Assembly (NCBI GenBank): GCA_944363935.1
Contig: CALVVT010000027.1
Location: 1 to 39,149 of the forward strand
Length of the DNA: 39,149 nucleotides
Direction of reading: 5' to 3'
Source: an uncultured Bacilli bacterium
GTDB lineage: Bacteria; Bacillota_I; Bacilli_A; RF39; UBA660
This document shows, in pieces, positions 25,785 through 35,057 of this stretch; within the stretch, counting starts at the first letter, position 1; every line of letters begins with the position of its first letter. The position numbers and the translations under genes were made by a program. Below the pieces are notes generated by a model. That model worked only from the letters and a program-made list of their open reading frames with translations, was not told the origin of the DNA and did no database searches.

Positions 25785-27635
25785 GTGGATTATGAAATTA
25801 TTGTTGTTGGAGCTGGTCATGCTGGTTGTGAAGCGGCTTTAGGAGCCTCTCGAAAAGGGCATAAAACATTATTAATAACAGGTAACATTAATAATGTTGC
25901 GGATATGCCTTGTAATCCTTCAATCGGTGGTAGTGCGAAAGGAATTGTTGTTCGGGAAATAGATGCTTTAGGTGGTGAAATGGGCCGTAATGCGGATAAA
26001 AGTTTATTACAGATAAAGATGCTTAATGGTTCTAAAGGACCGGCTGTAAGGGCTCTTCGGGCACAAGCGGATAAAATAACTTATCCTAAAAACATGCTTA
26101 AAACTTTAAAAGAAACGGTTAATTTAACTTTATACGAAGGATTAGTTGCTGATATTCTTACCGAAAATAATAAAGTAAAAGGTGTTTCTTTAGAAGATGG
26201 AACGATGTTTACTAGTGAAATAGTTATTTTAACGACAGGAACTTATTTAAATAGTGATATTTTAGTTGGTAGTACTAGAAGAAGAGAAGGACCACATGAG
26301 GAAAGACCTTCTAATAAGTTAAGTGATAATTTAGCTAAAAAAGGATTTCCAATTATAAGATTAAAAACAGGAACTCCGCCAAGAATTGCTAAAGACAGTA
26401 TTAATTACAGTGAAACTAAACTCGAGCCTGGTGACGATAAATATTATACTTTTAGTTTTGACAATAAAATATATTATGATATTGATAAGCAAGAACCTTG
26501 TTATTTAATTTATACAACTAAAGAAACTCATAAAATTATTTTAGATAATTTAAATAAATCAAGTATGTATGGTGGCCTTAATGATATTAAAGGTATTGGT
26601 CCAAGATACTGTCCTTCAATTGAGGATAAGGTTACAAGATTTAGAGATAAAGAGCGCCATCAATTATTTTTAGAACCTGAAAGTTTATATTATGACGACA
26701 TTTATATTCAAGGTTTTTCTTCTAGTATGCCTTATGATGTTCAAGAAAAAATGGTTCATAGTTTGCCAGGTTTAAAAAATGCGAAAATTCTTAAATATGC
26801 TTATGCGATTGAGTACGATGCGATTTATCCAACTTGTATGAAAGCTTCTTTAGAAAGTAAGATTTTAGAAAATTTATATACGGCTGGGCAAATAAATGGA
26901 ACTAGTGGTTATGAGGAAGCAGCTGGTCAAGGATTAATTGCGGGAATAAATGCTTCTTTAAAGTTAGAAGGAAAAGAGCCTTTAATTTTAAAGAGAAATG
27001 AAAGTTATATTGGTGTTTTAATTGACGATTTAATTACTAAAGGCATAAAAGATCCTTATAGACTTCTTACTTCAAGAGCTGAATATAGACTACTTTTAAG
27101 AAGTGATAATGCAGATTTAAGACTTCGCGAATATGGTTATAAAGTTGGATTAGTTAGTGAAGAAGATTATCAAAAATTACTTCGAAAAAAAGAAGAAATA
27201 AACAAATTAATTAGGGAACTTAAAACAGTTAAACTAACGCCTAAAGATAATGCTTATTTAGAAAAAGTAACGGTTCCTTTAAAAGATGGTATTAGTTTAT
27301 ACAATTTACTTAAAAGACCAGAAATTGATATTAATTATTTAAAAAAATATTTTAGTAATTATGAGGAAGAAATTTTAAGTATTGTTAATACCGAAATAAA
27401 ATATGAAGGTTATATTAAAAAAGCAACTTTAGAAGCTGAAAAAATGTTAGAGATGGAAAGTAAAAAAATACCGGAAGATATTGATTACGATAAAATTCAT
27501 AATCTGGCCAGTGAAGCTAAAGAAAAATTAAAAGAAGTAAGACCAACTTCTCTAGGACAAGCTCTTCGAATAAGTGGGGTAAATCCGGCTGATGTTTCTA
27601 TTTTAATGATTTATTTAAAGAAGGAGCACAAATAA
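25785..27635 (+). CDS. mnmG: tRNA uridine-5-carboxymethylaminomethyl modification enzyme MnmG (GidA)
   Basis: A 616-aa FAD protein, partner of MnmE. The N-terminal dinucleotide fold is IIVVGAGHAGCEAALGASRKG. The GidA signatures GGSAKGIVVREIDALGGEMG, ILTTGTYL, NGTSGYEEAAGQG and TSRAEYRLLLRSDNAD are all present. GTG 25785 (after AGGAAG) is the start; the frame is open upstream within the DUF2752 gene but those codons are in the wrong phase for that protein. rsmG follows with no gap. Confidence 0.97.
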   Translation: MDYEIIVVGAGHAGCEAALGASRKGHKTLLITGNINNVADMPCNPSIGGSAKGIVVREIDALGGEMGRNADKSLLQIKMLNGSKGPAVRALRAQADKITYPKNMLKTLKETVNLTLYEGLVADILTENNKVKGVSLEDGTMFTSEIVILTTGTYLNSDILVGSTRRREGPHEERPSNKLSDNLAKKGFPIIRLKTGTPPRIAKDSINYSETKLEPGDDKYYTFSFDNKIYYDIDKQEPCYLIYTTKETHKIILDNLNKSSMYGGLNDIKGIGPRYCPSIEDKVTRFRDKERHQLFLEPESLYYDDIYIQGFSSSMPYDVQEKMVHSLPGLKNAKILKYAYAIEYDAIYPTCMKASLESKILENLYTAGQINGTSGYEEAAGQGLIAGINASLKLEGKEPLILKRNESYIGVLIDDLITKGIKDPYRLLTSRAEYRLLLRSDNADLRLREYGYKVGLVSEEDYQKLLRKKEEINKLIRELKTVKLTPKDNAYLEKVTVPLKDGISLYNLLKRPEIDINYLKKYFSNYEEEILSIVNTEIKYEGYIKKATLEAEKMLEMESKKIPEDIDYDKIHNLASEAKEKLKEVRPTSLGQALRISGVNPADVSILMIYLKKEHK

Positions 27636-28331
27636 ATGGATAAAAATGATTTTATTTTAAAAGCTAAAGAATTAGGTCTTGAATTAGACGAAGATAAACT
27701 TAATAAATTAGAAATTTACTATAATTTATTAGTTACTTGGAATGAAAAAATGAATTTAACCGCTATTACTGATAAGAAAGATGTTTATTTAAAACATTTT
27801 TACGATAGTCTAACAATATTAAAAGTTATTGATTTAAATAACATTGATACTTTATGTGATATTGGAACTGGTGCGGGTTTTCCTGGATTAGTGCTTAAAA
27901 TATGTTATCCACATTTAAAAGTTACTTTACTTGATTCTTTAAATAAAAGATTATTATTTTTAAAAGAAGTTATCGATGTATTAAAGTTAAAAGATGTTAC
28001 TTTAGTTCATGAAAGGGCTGAAGAATATGCTTTAAAAAATAGGGAAGTTTTTGATTTAGTAACCGCTAGAGCGGTAGCACCTTTAAATATTTTACTTGAG
28101 TATAGTCTTCCGTTAGTTAAAAAGAATAAGTATTTTATTGCTTTAAAAGGTAAAAATGAAGATAATTATTTTAATGCTTTAAATATTTTAAAAGGTAAGG
28201 AAATAGATAAAAAGATTTTTACTTTACCTTATGAAGAAAGTATGAGAACTATTATTAAAATTGAAAAAGAAGATATTACGCCTTTAAAATATCCGCGGAA
28301 GTATTCTGATATAAAGAAGAAATCTTTGTAA
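27636..28331 (+). CDS. rsmG: 16S rRNA (guanine(527)-N7)-methyltransferase
   Basis: A 231-aa class I methyltransferase that modifies G527 of 16S rRNA. It has NEKMNLTAIT near residue 37, the SAM loop CDIGTGAGFPGLVLK, LLDSLNKRLLFLKEV and TARAVAPLNILLEY. Its ATG follows the mnmG stop directly, with AAGGAG inside mnmG. A perfect TTATCCACA (27905-27913) lies inside. noc follows, as in Bacillus. Confidence 0.96.
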   Translation: MDKNDFILKAKELGLELDEDKLNKLEIYYNLLVTWNEKMNLTAITDKKDVYLKHFYDSLTILKVIDLNNIDTLCDIGTGAGFPGLVLKICYPHLKVTLLDSLNKRLLFLKEVIDVLKLKDVTLVHERAEEYALKNREVFDLVTARAVAPLNILLEYSLPLVKKNKYFIALKGKNEDNYFNALNILKGKEIDKKIFTLPYEESMRTIIKIEKEDITPLKYPRKYSDIKKKSL

Positions 28332-28335
28332 AAAG

Positions 28336-28369
28336 AACTAGTAATTTTATAATTTATTAGTTTTTTTTT
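28336..28369 (+). terminator. rsmG terminator
   Basis: AACTA and nearby A/T bases pair with TAGTT across an AT-rich loop, followed by nine Ts. Confidence 0.6.
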
Positions 28370-28377
28370 AATTTATG

Positions 28378-28406
28378 TTGAAATATTTTCCGAAAAATAG
28401 TATGAT
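28378..28406 (+). promoter_or_regulatory. noc promoter
   Basis: TTGAAA (28378-28383) and TATGAT (28401-28406), spacing 17. Confidence 0.7.
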
Positions 28407-28438
28407 AATATTGGAAGAGTAGAAGGGAGGGGCGCCCT

Positions 28439-29944
28439 GTGTTTGAAAGTGGTAAGTTAGTAGAGTTAAATATTAACGATATTTTACCTAATAGGTTTCA
28501 ACCACGTATTTATTTTAATGAAAATAAACTTAATCAACTAGCGGAATCCATTCATAAATATGGAGTAATTCAGCCAATAGTTGTTAGAGAGGTTAATAAT
28601 AAATATGAAATAATCGCGGGAGAAAGAAGATACAAAGCTAGTAAACTTGCGAATAGACAAAGTATTCCTGCGATAATAGTTAATTTAACGGATCGTGAAA
28701 GTGAAGAAATTGCTTTACTTGAAAATATTCAAAGGCAAGAACTAACGCCAATTGAAGAAGCAGTTTCTTATAAAAGAATATTAGATATGGGCTATATCAC
28801 GGAAGAAGGTTTAGCTAAAAAAATTGGTAAATCACAGATGGCGATATCTAATAAAGTTAAATTATTAAATTTAGACGACGAGGTTCAAGAAGCTTTATTA
28901 TATGGAAAAATATCCGAAAGACATGCTCGTAGTTTACTTAAAATTAATAATCGTAGTTTGCAAAAAGAAATGCTTAAACGAATAATTAATGAAAGATTAA
29001 CAGTTAAAAGAACTGACGAAGAAATTGCGAAATTACTTAATAATGCCCCAGTAATTTCTAATGCTAGTAGTAATGTAGTTACACCTGCAACTAATGTTGA
29101 AAATTTATTTGATAATAATGAAATTTCTGTTAATAATAATATTAGAAAGGAAGATAACATGGATATTGATAGAATAATGAGGGAAGCTAAAGATATAAAT
29201 GTTCCTGAAGCGCAAAATGATGTAAGTAAATTAATGCAAAATCCTAATGCTCCTGTTTATAATACTCCGGCCCCATCCCCAGTTCCAACTCCAGAGCCAA
29301 CTGATGCTTTAAGTGGTAATAAGTTTGTTCATTATGCTCCAGAAGAACCAACTCCAGCGCCGGTGCAAACAGTAGATCATACTAATTTTAACAATATGTT
29401 TCATCCGACAGCAAGTTCATTACAAAATAGCGCTCCCGCGCCTAGTGTTACTGAAATGCCTACGGTTATGCCAACCCCTTCTCCGGCACCCGTAGCTACC
29501 TCACCAATCGCAACAGCTGTTAATGAAGCATTTAATGCTCGTGACAATATTGGGTCAGTTAATAGTGCCTCTAATTATCAAGAGCAACCTTATCAAACTA
29601 ATCCAGTAAATAGTATTCCGGAAGTAAGTCCTTATCCAGAAGCTAGTATTTATCAAGCTAAACCAGTAAATAATATACCAGAAGCAAATCCTTATCAAAA
29701 TGTTAATAATTATAATGCAGTTAATCAAAACCCTGTTCCTTCAGCTGATATTTACGAAGAACCAGTGACGCAGGCTAGTATGGTAAGTGAGCCGGTAAAA
29801 ACAGTAAGTACTCCTAATTTAATGGAAGCTATTCATTTAATTAGAAATTGTGCTTCGCAAATAGAGGCTTTAGGAATTAAAATAAATGTTGACGAAATGG
29901 ATTTAGAAGGTAATTATAAAGTTACTTTTGATATTACAAAATAA
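28439..29944 (+). CDS. noc: Noc-type ParB-family protein with a long Pro-rich linker
   Basis: 501 aa from GTG 28439 after GGGAGGGG. Residues 1-200 are a ParB/Noc core: RFQPR, GVIQPIVVR, IIAGERRYKA (CTP-binding region), ENIQRQELTPIEEA, then helix-turn-helix GKSQMAISNKVKLL and ISERHARSLL. Q133, K139 and R161 are Noc-like, where Spo0J has GKSRPHIANHL and MGHGR. The C-terminal 45 residues (IRNCASQIEALGIKINVDE) resemble the Noc dimerisation end. Between them about 255 residues (203-457) are Pro/Ala/Thr/Asn-rich with repeats around PVNSIPE and PVNNIPEA. Noc blocks division over the chromosome; the N-terminal membrane helix of Bacillus Noc is missing. Confidence 0.85.
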   Translation: MFESGKLVELNINDILPNRFQPRIYFNENKLNQLAESIHKYGVIQPIVVREVNNKYEIIAGERRYKASKLANRQSIPAIIVNLTDRESEEIALLENIQRQELTPIEEAVSYKRILDMGYITEEGLAKKIGKSQMAISNKVKLLNLDDEVQEALLYGKISERHARSLLKINNRSLQKEMLKRIINERLTVKRTDEEIAKLLNNAPVISNASSNVVTPATNVENLFDNNEISVNNNIRKEDNMDIDRIMREAKDINVPEAQNDVSKLMQNPNAPVYNTPAPSPVPTPEPTDALSGNKFVHYAPEEPTPAPVQTVDHTNFNNMFHPTASSLQNSAPAPSVTEMPTVMPTPSPAPVATSPIATAVNEAFNARDNIGSVNSASNYQEQPYQTNPVNSIPEVSPYPEASIYQAKPVNNIPEANPYQNVNNYNAVNQNPVPSADIYEEPVTQASMVSEPVKTVSTPNLMEAIHLIRNCASQIEALGIKINVDEMDLEGNYKVTFDITK

Positions 29945-29965
29945 ACTGCTTTGGGCAGTTTTTTC
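29943..29965 (+). terminator. noc terminator
   Basis: AAACTGC (29943-29949) with GCAGTTT (29955-29961), then more Ts. It overlaps the noc stop codon. Confidence 0.75.
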
Positions 29966-29981
29966 TTAAAAGGAGTTTTCT

Positions 29982-30704
29982 ATGGATAAAGTATTAAATG
30001 AGTTTCAAGTTATTTTAGTAAAGATAAGTCCTAGTTTAGAAAATTATCAAAGAAATGTTAAAACTTTGAAAATAGAAACTAGTGATTTTAAAGGAGCTAG
30101 AATTAATAATGCTGCTAGTTATAATGAGCGCGAAAATAAAATATATTTAAGAGATTTATTTGCTAGTGAAAGCCTTTATCATGAATTATTTCATGTAGCG
30201 AGTACTAAAGTAGAAGATAATAATGTTTATAGTAGTATTAGTTTAAACAATTATAATGTTGGTTTAAATGAAGGAATTACGCAGTTTTTAACGGAAAAAT
30301 ATTTTAAAAAAAATGAGGGAATTATAACTTATCCTTATGAAACTATAATCGCCCATTTATTATATAAAATTATGGATAAAGAATTAATTACTAGTTATTT
30401 TAAGGCTGATATAAAAAGTTTTTTTATTAATTTAAGTAAATATTTAAAAATAGAAGAAATTGAAGATTTAATTAACAGTTTAGATTTTATCCACCATAAT
30501 AATTATCAAAATGAACGTGAAGTTAAACAAGAAATAGAAGTTATTTCTTTAATATTAGCTAAAGCTTATAAGGCTAAAGGTTTACTATTAACTGACTTTA
30601 TAAGTGATTTAGATTGTACTTTTAAAATAAATGAAGTAGAGTATGATTTTTTACCAAATATTGAGGAGGTTAAAAATGAGTATCGAAAAAGTAATTGTCG
30701 GTAA
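29982..30704 (+). CDS. putative zinc metallopeptidase (HExxH)
   Basis: A 240-aa protein not matched to a named family. It has HELFH (residues 67-71) inside SESLYHELFHVAST and, 26 residues later, LNEGITQFLTEKYF with Glu97, a gluzincin-like third ligand. No signal peptide or membrane helix is visible, so it is probably cytoplasmic. AAAGGAG precedes the ATG. It overlaps the next gene (MBL hydrolase) by 29 bases, and together they occupy the place where soj and spo0J usually follow noc. The substrate is unknown. Confidence 0.65.
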   Translation: MDKVLNEFQVILVKISPSLENYQRNVKTLKIETSDFKGARINNAASYNERENKIYLRDLFASESLYHELFHVASTKVEDNNVYSSISLNNYNVGLNEGITQFLTEKYFKKNEGIITYPYETIIAHLLYKIMDKELITSYFKADIKSFFINLSKYLKIEEIEDLINSLDFIHHNNYQNEREVKQEIEVISLILAKAYKAKGLLLTDFISDLDCTFKINEVEYDFLPNIEEVKNEYRKSNCR

Positions 30705-31185
30705 ATTAGAAACAAACTGTTATATTTTAGAAAAAGATGGAAAAGTTTTAGTAATTGATCCTGGAGACGAATTTGAAAAAATTATGAATCAAATAAATAA
30801 TAGAGAAGTAATAGGTGTTATAATAACGCATTATCATTTTGATCATATAGGAGCTTTACCTTATTTTAAAGCAGCAGTATATGATTATAGTAATTTAAAC
30901 GAAGGAATTAATACTATCGGACCTTTTACTTTTGAAATGCTTAAAACTCCTGGTCATAAAGAAGATTTAATAAGTATATATTTTAAAGAAGAAAACATTA
31001 TGTTTGTTGGTGACTTTATTTTTAAAGGTAGTATAGGCCGGACTGATTTAGAAGGTGGTAGTAAGGAAGAAATGGTTAAGTCTTTAGAAAAGTTAAAAAA
31101 ATATTCAGATAATATGATTATATATCCTGGACATGGGCCAGAAACTACTTTAAAAGCTGAAAAAGAAAATAATATATTATTATAA
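30676..31185 (+). CDS. MBL-fold hydrolase, glyoxalase II-like (YqgX type)
   Basis: A 169-aa metallo-beta-lactamase-fold protein. The metal sites are complete: THYHFDH, PGHKED, FVGDFIF and YPGHGPET, with GRTDLEGG between. This short type resembles Bacillus YqgX and hydroxyacylglutathione hydrolase-like enzymes that hydrolyse thioesters. ATG 30676 has GAGGAGG nine bases before it; the frame open from 30643 lies in the previous gene. Confidence 0.9.
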   Translation: MSIEKVIVGKLETNCYILEKDGKVLVIDPGDEFEKIMNQINNREVIGVIITHYHFDHIGALPYFKAAVYDYSNLNEGINTIGPFTFEMLKTPGHKEDLISIYFKEENIMFVGDFIFKGSIGRTDLEGGSKEEMVKSLEKLKKYSDNMIIYPGHGPETTLKAEKENNILL

Positions 31186-31211
31186 AATAGGTTTATATTG
31201 ACCTATTTTTT
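31184..31211 (+). terminator. terminator after the MBL hydrolase
   Basis: AAAATAGGT (31184-31192) with ACCTATTTT (31201-31209), then Ts. It overlaps the stop codon. Confidence 0.8.
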
Positions 31212-31214
31212 CTA

Positions 31215-31243
31215 TTGTTTTCTCTTTTAATTAATGATAAAAT
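31215..31243 (+). promoter_or_regulatory. uvrB promoter
   Basis: TTGTTT (31215-31220), 17 bases, then TAAAAT (31238-31243) with extended TGA. I see no LexA/DinR-type palindrome (GAACN4GTTC) nearby. Confidence 0.7.
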
Positions 31244-31271
31244 ATTTTTAAATTAAAAAAGGGAGGAATTT

Positions 31272-33221
31272 ATGTTTAAAATTCATTCAAAATATAAACC
31301 TAGTGGTGATCAACCTGAAGCTATAAAGGAATTAGTAGATGGAATTAAAGAAGGTAAAAAAAATCAAGTATTATTAGGAGCTACTGGAACGGGTAAAACT
31401 TTTACGATTGCTAATGTTATTGAAAAAATAAATAAACCAACTTTAGTCCTCGCGCATAATAAAACTTTAGCTGGACAATTATATGGAGAACTTAAAGAAT
31501 TATTTCCAGATAATCATGTATGCTATTTCGTTAGTTATTATGATTATTATCAACCTGAAGCTTATGTTGCAAAAACAGATACTTACATTGAAAAAGATGC
31601 TTCAATAAATGACGAAATCGACGAGCTTCGGCATTATGCAACAGCTAGTTTAATTAATAATAAAGATGTTATTGTTGTTGCTTCTGTTTCTTGTATTTAT
31701 GGAATTGGAGAAATTGAAGAATATGAGAAAAAAATGCTTGTTTTAAGTCAAGGTGAAGAAATAGATAGAGATAAAGTTATTGAAAAATTAATTGATATGC
31801 TTTATGAAAGAAATGATATTGATTTAAAAAGAGGAACTTTTAGAGTAAGAGGTGATACTTTAGAAATAATTCCAATTGCTTTTCATAATAAAGGTTACCG
31901 AATTGAATTTTTTGGCGACGAAGTAGATAGAATAAGTGAGTTTGATTTAGTAACTGGAGCGATTTTAACTGATAAAAAAAGTATTACTATTTTTCCAGCT
32001 AGTCACTTTGTTACTAGTGAAGATAAATTAAAAATAGCTATTAAAAATATTAGAGAAGAATTAGAAGAAAGACTCGAATATTTTAAAAAGGAAAATAAAT
32101 TACTCGAATATCAAAGATTAAAAGAAAGAACTAATTATGATTTAGAAATGCTTTCAGAAACAGGTTTTTGCAGGGGTGTTGAAAATTATTCAAGACATAT
32201 TGCTTTAAGAAAAGAAGGAGAAACCCCGACAACTTTAATTGATTTTTTTAAAAAGGATTTTTTATTAGTTATTGACGAATCTCATGTTACTTTACCGCAA
32301 GTAAGAGCTATGTATAATGGTGATAGAGCTAGAAAACAAATGCTTGTTGACTATGGTTTTCGTCTTCCTAGTGCTTTAGATAACAGACCACTTAAGTTTG
32401 AGGAGTTTGAAAATAAACTTGATAATGTTATTTATGTATCAGCGACTCCTGGTGATTATGAACTTGAAAAATGTAATCATAAGGTTGTTGAACAGATTAT
32501 TAGACCAACTGGTTTATTAGATCCTAATATTACGGTTAAACCAACTAAAAATCAGATTGACGATTTAGTATCAGAAATTAACAAGCAAATAGCTAAAAAC
32601 GAAAGAACTTTAATTACTACTTTAACAATTAGAATGGCGGAAGAACTTACTAACTATTTAAAGAATTTAGATATTAAAGTAGCTTACTTGCACAATGAAA
32701 TAAAAACTTTAGAAAGAATGCAAATAATTCATGATTTAAGATGTGGTAAATATGATGTTGTTGTCGGCATAAATTTACTTCGTGAAGGAATAGATGTTCC
32801 GGAAGTTAGTTTAATAGCTATTATGGATGCTGACAAACAAGGTTTCTTAAGAAGTGAAAGAAGTCTTATTCAAACAATTGGCCGGGCGGCTCGTAATGCT
32901 GAAGGACGAGTTATTATGTATGCTGATAAAGTAAGTGATGCTATGAAATATGCTATTAATGAGACTAAAAGAAGAAGAACAATTCAAGAGGCTTATAATC
33001 AAAAACATGGAATTGTTCCGAAAACAATTGTAAAAGAAATTAGAGAAGTTATTACTAATAATAAAGAGGTATTAGATAGTAAACCACAAAAATTAAGTAA
33101 AAGTGAAAAACAAAAATTAATGGTTAATTTAGAAAATGAAATGAAATTAGCGGCGAAAAACCTTGATTTTGAAAGAGCTATGGAACTTCGTGATGCTTTA
33201 TTTGAATTACAAAGTGAGTAA
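31272..33221 (+). CDS. uvrB: excinuclease ABC subunit B
   Basis: A 649-aa helicase-like damage verifier in nucleotide excision repair. It has Walker [13 protein letters not shown] near residue 36, the beta-hairpin [11 protein letters not shown] that wedges at damage, [43 protein letters not shown] and a C-terminal UVR domain, [24 protein letters not shown] precedes the ATG. uvrA, often next to it, is not in the window. Confidence 0.97.
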   Translation: MFKIHSKYKPSGDQPEAIKELVDGIKEGKKNQVLLGATGTGKTFTIANVIEKINKPTLVLAHNKTLAGQLYGELKELFPDNHVCYFVSYYDYYQPEAYVAKTDTYIEKDASINDEIDELRHYATASLINNKDVIVVASVSCIYGIGEIEEYEKKMLVLSQGEEIDRDKVIEKLIDMLYERNDIDLKRGTFRVRGDTLEIIPIAFHNKGYRIEFFGDEVDRISEFDLVTGAILTDKKSITIFPASHFVTSEDKLKIAIKNIREELEERLEYFKKENKLLEYQRLKERTNYDLEMLSETGFCRGVENYSRHIALRKEGETPTTLIDFFKKDFLLVIDESHVTLPQVRAMYNGDRARKQMLVDYGFRLPSALDNRPLKFEEFENKLDNVIYVSATPGDYELEKCNHKVVEQIIRPTGLLDPNITVKPTKNQIDDLVSEINKQIAKNERTLITTLTIRMAEELTNYLKNLDIKVAYLHNEIKTLERMQIIHDLRCGKYDVVVGINLLREGIDVPEVSLIAIMDADKQGFLRSERSLIQTIGRAARNAEGRVIMYADKVSDAMKYAINETKRRRTIQEAYNQKHGIVPKTIVKEIREVITNNKEVLDSKPQKLSKSEKQKLMVNLENEMKLAAKNLDFERAMELRDALFELQSE

Positions 33222-33234
33222 AAATGTTAAAATG

Positions 33235-33270
33235 AAAAGTCATAACTTTAATAAAAATTTATGACTTTTT
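33235..33270 (+). terminator. uvrB terminator
   Basis: AAAAGTCATAA (33235-33245) with TTATGACTTTT (33259-33269), perfect 11-bp stem, then Ts. Confidence 0.85.
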
Positions 33271-33299
33271 TAATATATTTAATAAAAAAATGTAAAATT

Positions 33300-33322
33300 A
33301 TATTACGCGAATCGCGTAATAT
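33300..33322. repeat. 23-bp near-perfect palindrome with CGCG cores
   Basis: ATATTACGCGA, A, TCGCGTAATAT: 11-bp arms around one central base. It has too small a loop for a normal terminator and no T run, so a protein-binding site is more likely. CGCG is rare in this AT-rich DNA. The binding protein is unknown. Confidence 0.5.
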
Positions 33323-33377
33323 CGACCTTTTTTATTTTAACATTTATAAAAATAAAATTAAAAATTGTGACATTTTT

Positions 33378-33513
33378 GTGATATTTGATGTTGATATTTA
33401 CAAAAATGTGAAACTTTAACTGATTTCAACGCAAAAAAATGTGAAATAGTAGCTGTATTTTATCTATAAAACGTGAAATGCAGTTGTTTTTTTTTATAAA
33501 AAACGTGAAATAA
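33378..33513 (+). repeat. array of degenerate GTGAAA repeats at 30-33 bp spacing
   Basis: GTGATA (33378) and GTGAAA (33408, 33441, 33473, 33504) are spaced 30, 33, 32 and 31 bases apart, about three helical turns. Most are preceded by a run of A (AAAAATGTGAAA, AAAACGTGAAAT). The last touches the -35 of the next promoter. This looks like an operator array upstream of the ATPase gene. No gene is seen in 33271-33566. Confidence 0.5.
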
Positions 33514-33514
33514 C

Positions 33515-33543
33515 TTGTAATTTAAATAAAAATTTTATATAAT
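33515..33543 (+). promoter_or_regulatory. promoter of the AAA/DUF4143 ATPase
   Basis: TTGTAA (33515-33520), 17 bases, then perfect TATAAT (33538-33543), directly after the GTGAAA array. Confidence 0.75.
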
Positions 33544-33566
33544 TAATTAAGAAAGGAATTTATTAT

Positions 33567-34877
33567 ATGGAAAGAAAATTTATAAAAGAATTAAAATGGT
33601 GGAAAGATAATGACATTTTAAAACCCTTAATGATTGTTGGTGCTAGACAAATAGGAAAAACATATTTGATAAACAATTTTTGTTTAAATAATTTTTCCGA
33701 TTATATTTATATTAATTTAATGGAAAGAGAAGATATTATTAAAATTTTTGAAGAACCAATAAATATTAGTGAAAAAGTTGAAAAATTAAAATATGCACTC
33801 AATAGAGAAATCTATGAAAATACAGTAATTTTTATTGACGAAATTCAGGAATCTGAAAGTTTAATTTCTTCTTTAAAATATTTTTGTGAAGATAAGTTTC
33901 CTTATAAAATAATATGTGCTGGTTCTTTATTAGGCGTAAAGTTAAAAAGATTTTCTAAATCTTTTCCCGTTGGCAAAGTTACGATTTTAAAAATGTATCC
34001 TATGGATTTTGAAGAATTTTTAATAGCTACAGATAATAAAATGATTATTAAAGAAATAAAAAGTTGTTTTCAAACTAATAATAAAATTAATGAACAAATG
34101 CATCAAAAATTATTGAAATTTTATCGGTATTATTTAATTACTGGTGGTATGCCAGAAGTAGTTCAAAAATTTATAACTAATGATTTATCTATTTTATCTT
34201 TAGATACTAAACTTTTAGATTCTATTATTGATAGTTATATTGTTGATATGAAAAAATATACTTACAATAATTTTGAGACTGTTAAAATAGAAAAAGTATA
34301 TAAAAATATTCCTAGTCAACTTGCTAAAGAAAACAAGAAATTTCAATATGGAAAACTTGAAAAAAATGCTCGTAAAAGAGATTATGAAACAAGTGTTGAT
34401 TGGCTTATTAGTAGTAATTTAATTTTACCTTGTTATTATGTTAATAAATTTGAAACACCACTTAAAGGTTTTGCTAATGAAGATAATTTTAAGTTATATT
34501 TAAATGATGTAGGAATTCTTACTAGGATATTAGAAATTCCTTATAATAAAATAATGCTTGACGATAATTTTATGTATAAAGGTGTACTTGCCGAAAATTA
34601 TGTAGCTGAAAATTTAATAGCTAATGGTTATAGTATTTATTATTGGTCTGTGCCTAGTCAAACTGAAATAGATTTTTTAATTGATACTCATATGGGTATA
34701 ATTCCAATAGAAGTAAAAGCAAGTAGTAATGTTAGTTCTAAAAGTTTAAACAAGTATGTAGATAAATATAAACCTAATTATGCAATTAGAATTTCAACTA
34801 AAAATTTTGGCTTTGAAAATAATATAAAATCAGTACCTTTATATGCAGTATTTTGTATTAACGAAAACTATCTATGA
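33567..34877 (+). CDS. AAA_14/DUF4143 ATP-binding protein
   Basis: A 436-aa ATPase: Walker A VGARQIGKTYL near residue 25, Walker B VIFIDEIQES and sensor CAGSLLG. The C-terminal DUF4143 region contains YLNDVGILTR, LAENYVAENL and a PD-(D/E)xK-like EIDFLIDTHMGIIPIEVKAS, a possible nuclease core. The family is common, patchily distributed and functionally obscure. It has its own promoter and terminator and no operon partners, and stands out as accessory among housekeeping genes. Confidence 0.85.
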   Translation: MERKFIKELKWWKDNDILKPLMIVGARQIGKTYLINNFCLNNFSDYIYINLMEREDIIKIFEEPINISEKVEKLKYALNREIYENTVIFIDEIQESESLISSLKYFCEDKFPYKIICAGSLLGVKLKRFSKSFPVGKVTILKMYPMDFEEFLIATDNKMIIKEIKSCFQTNNKINEQMHQKLLKFYRYYLITGGMPEVVQKFITNDLSILSLDTKLLDSIIDSYIVDMKKYTYNNFETVKIEKVYKNIPSQLAKENKKFQYGKLEKNARKRDYETSVDWLISSNLILPCYYVNKFETPLKGFANEDNFKLYLNDVGILTRILEIPYNKIMLDDNFMYKGVLAENYVAENLIANGYSIYYWSVPSQTEIDFLIDTHMGIIPIEVKASSNVSSKSLNKYVDKYKPNYAIRISTKNFGFENNIKSVPLYAVFCINENYL

Positions 34878-34888
34878 TAGTTTTTATT
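34864..34888 (+). terminator. terminator of the AAA/DUF4143 gene
   Basis: AAAACTATC (34864-34872), loop TAT, GATAGTTTT (34876-34884), then T-rich. The stop codon is within it. Confidence 0.8.
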
Positions 34889-34912
34889 GTGAAGAATAAA
34901 AGAGTAGAAATT

Positions 34913-34947
34913 TTTTCTGCAGAGATTTGGATATTTTCTGCAGAGAT
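34913..34947. repeat. two 14-bp direct repeats 21 bp apart
   Basis: TTTTCTGCAGAGAT occurs at 34913-34926 and 34934-34947, start to start exactly two helical turns. Each contains the palindrome CTGCAG. A regulator site is possible. Confidence 0.55.
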
Positions 34948-35057
34948 GTATATAATATGTTTTTAAAATTTATAAAAATTAAGAAGAAAAAGTAAAAAAG
35001 CCTAAACTGTGTATAAACAATTTCAATTTTTTCTTTCTATGAAAAATAGGTTAATTG

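Noticed and set aside
33404-33513. CRISPR array or parS half-site centromere
   Set aside because: Repeats are only 6-12 bp and degenerate, with no distinct spacers; no full parS palindrome forms.
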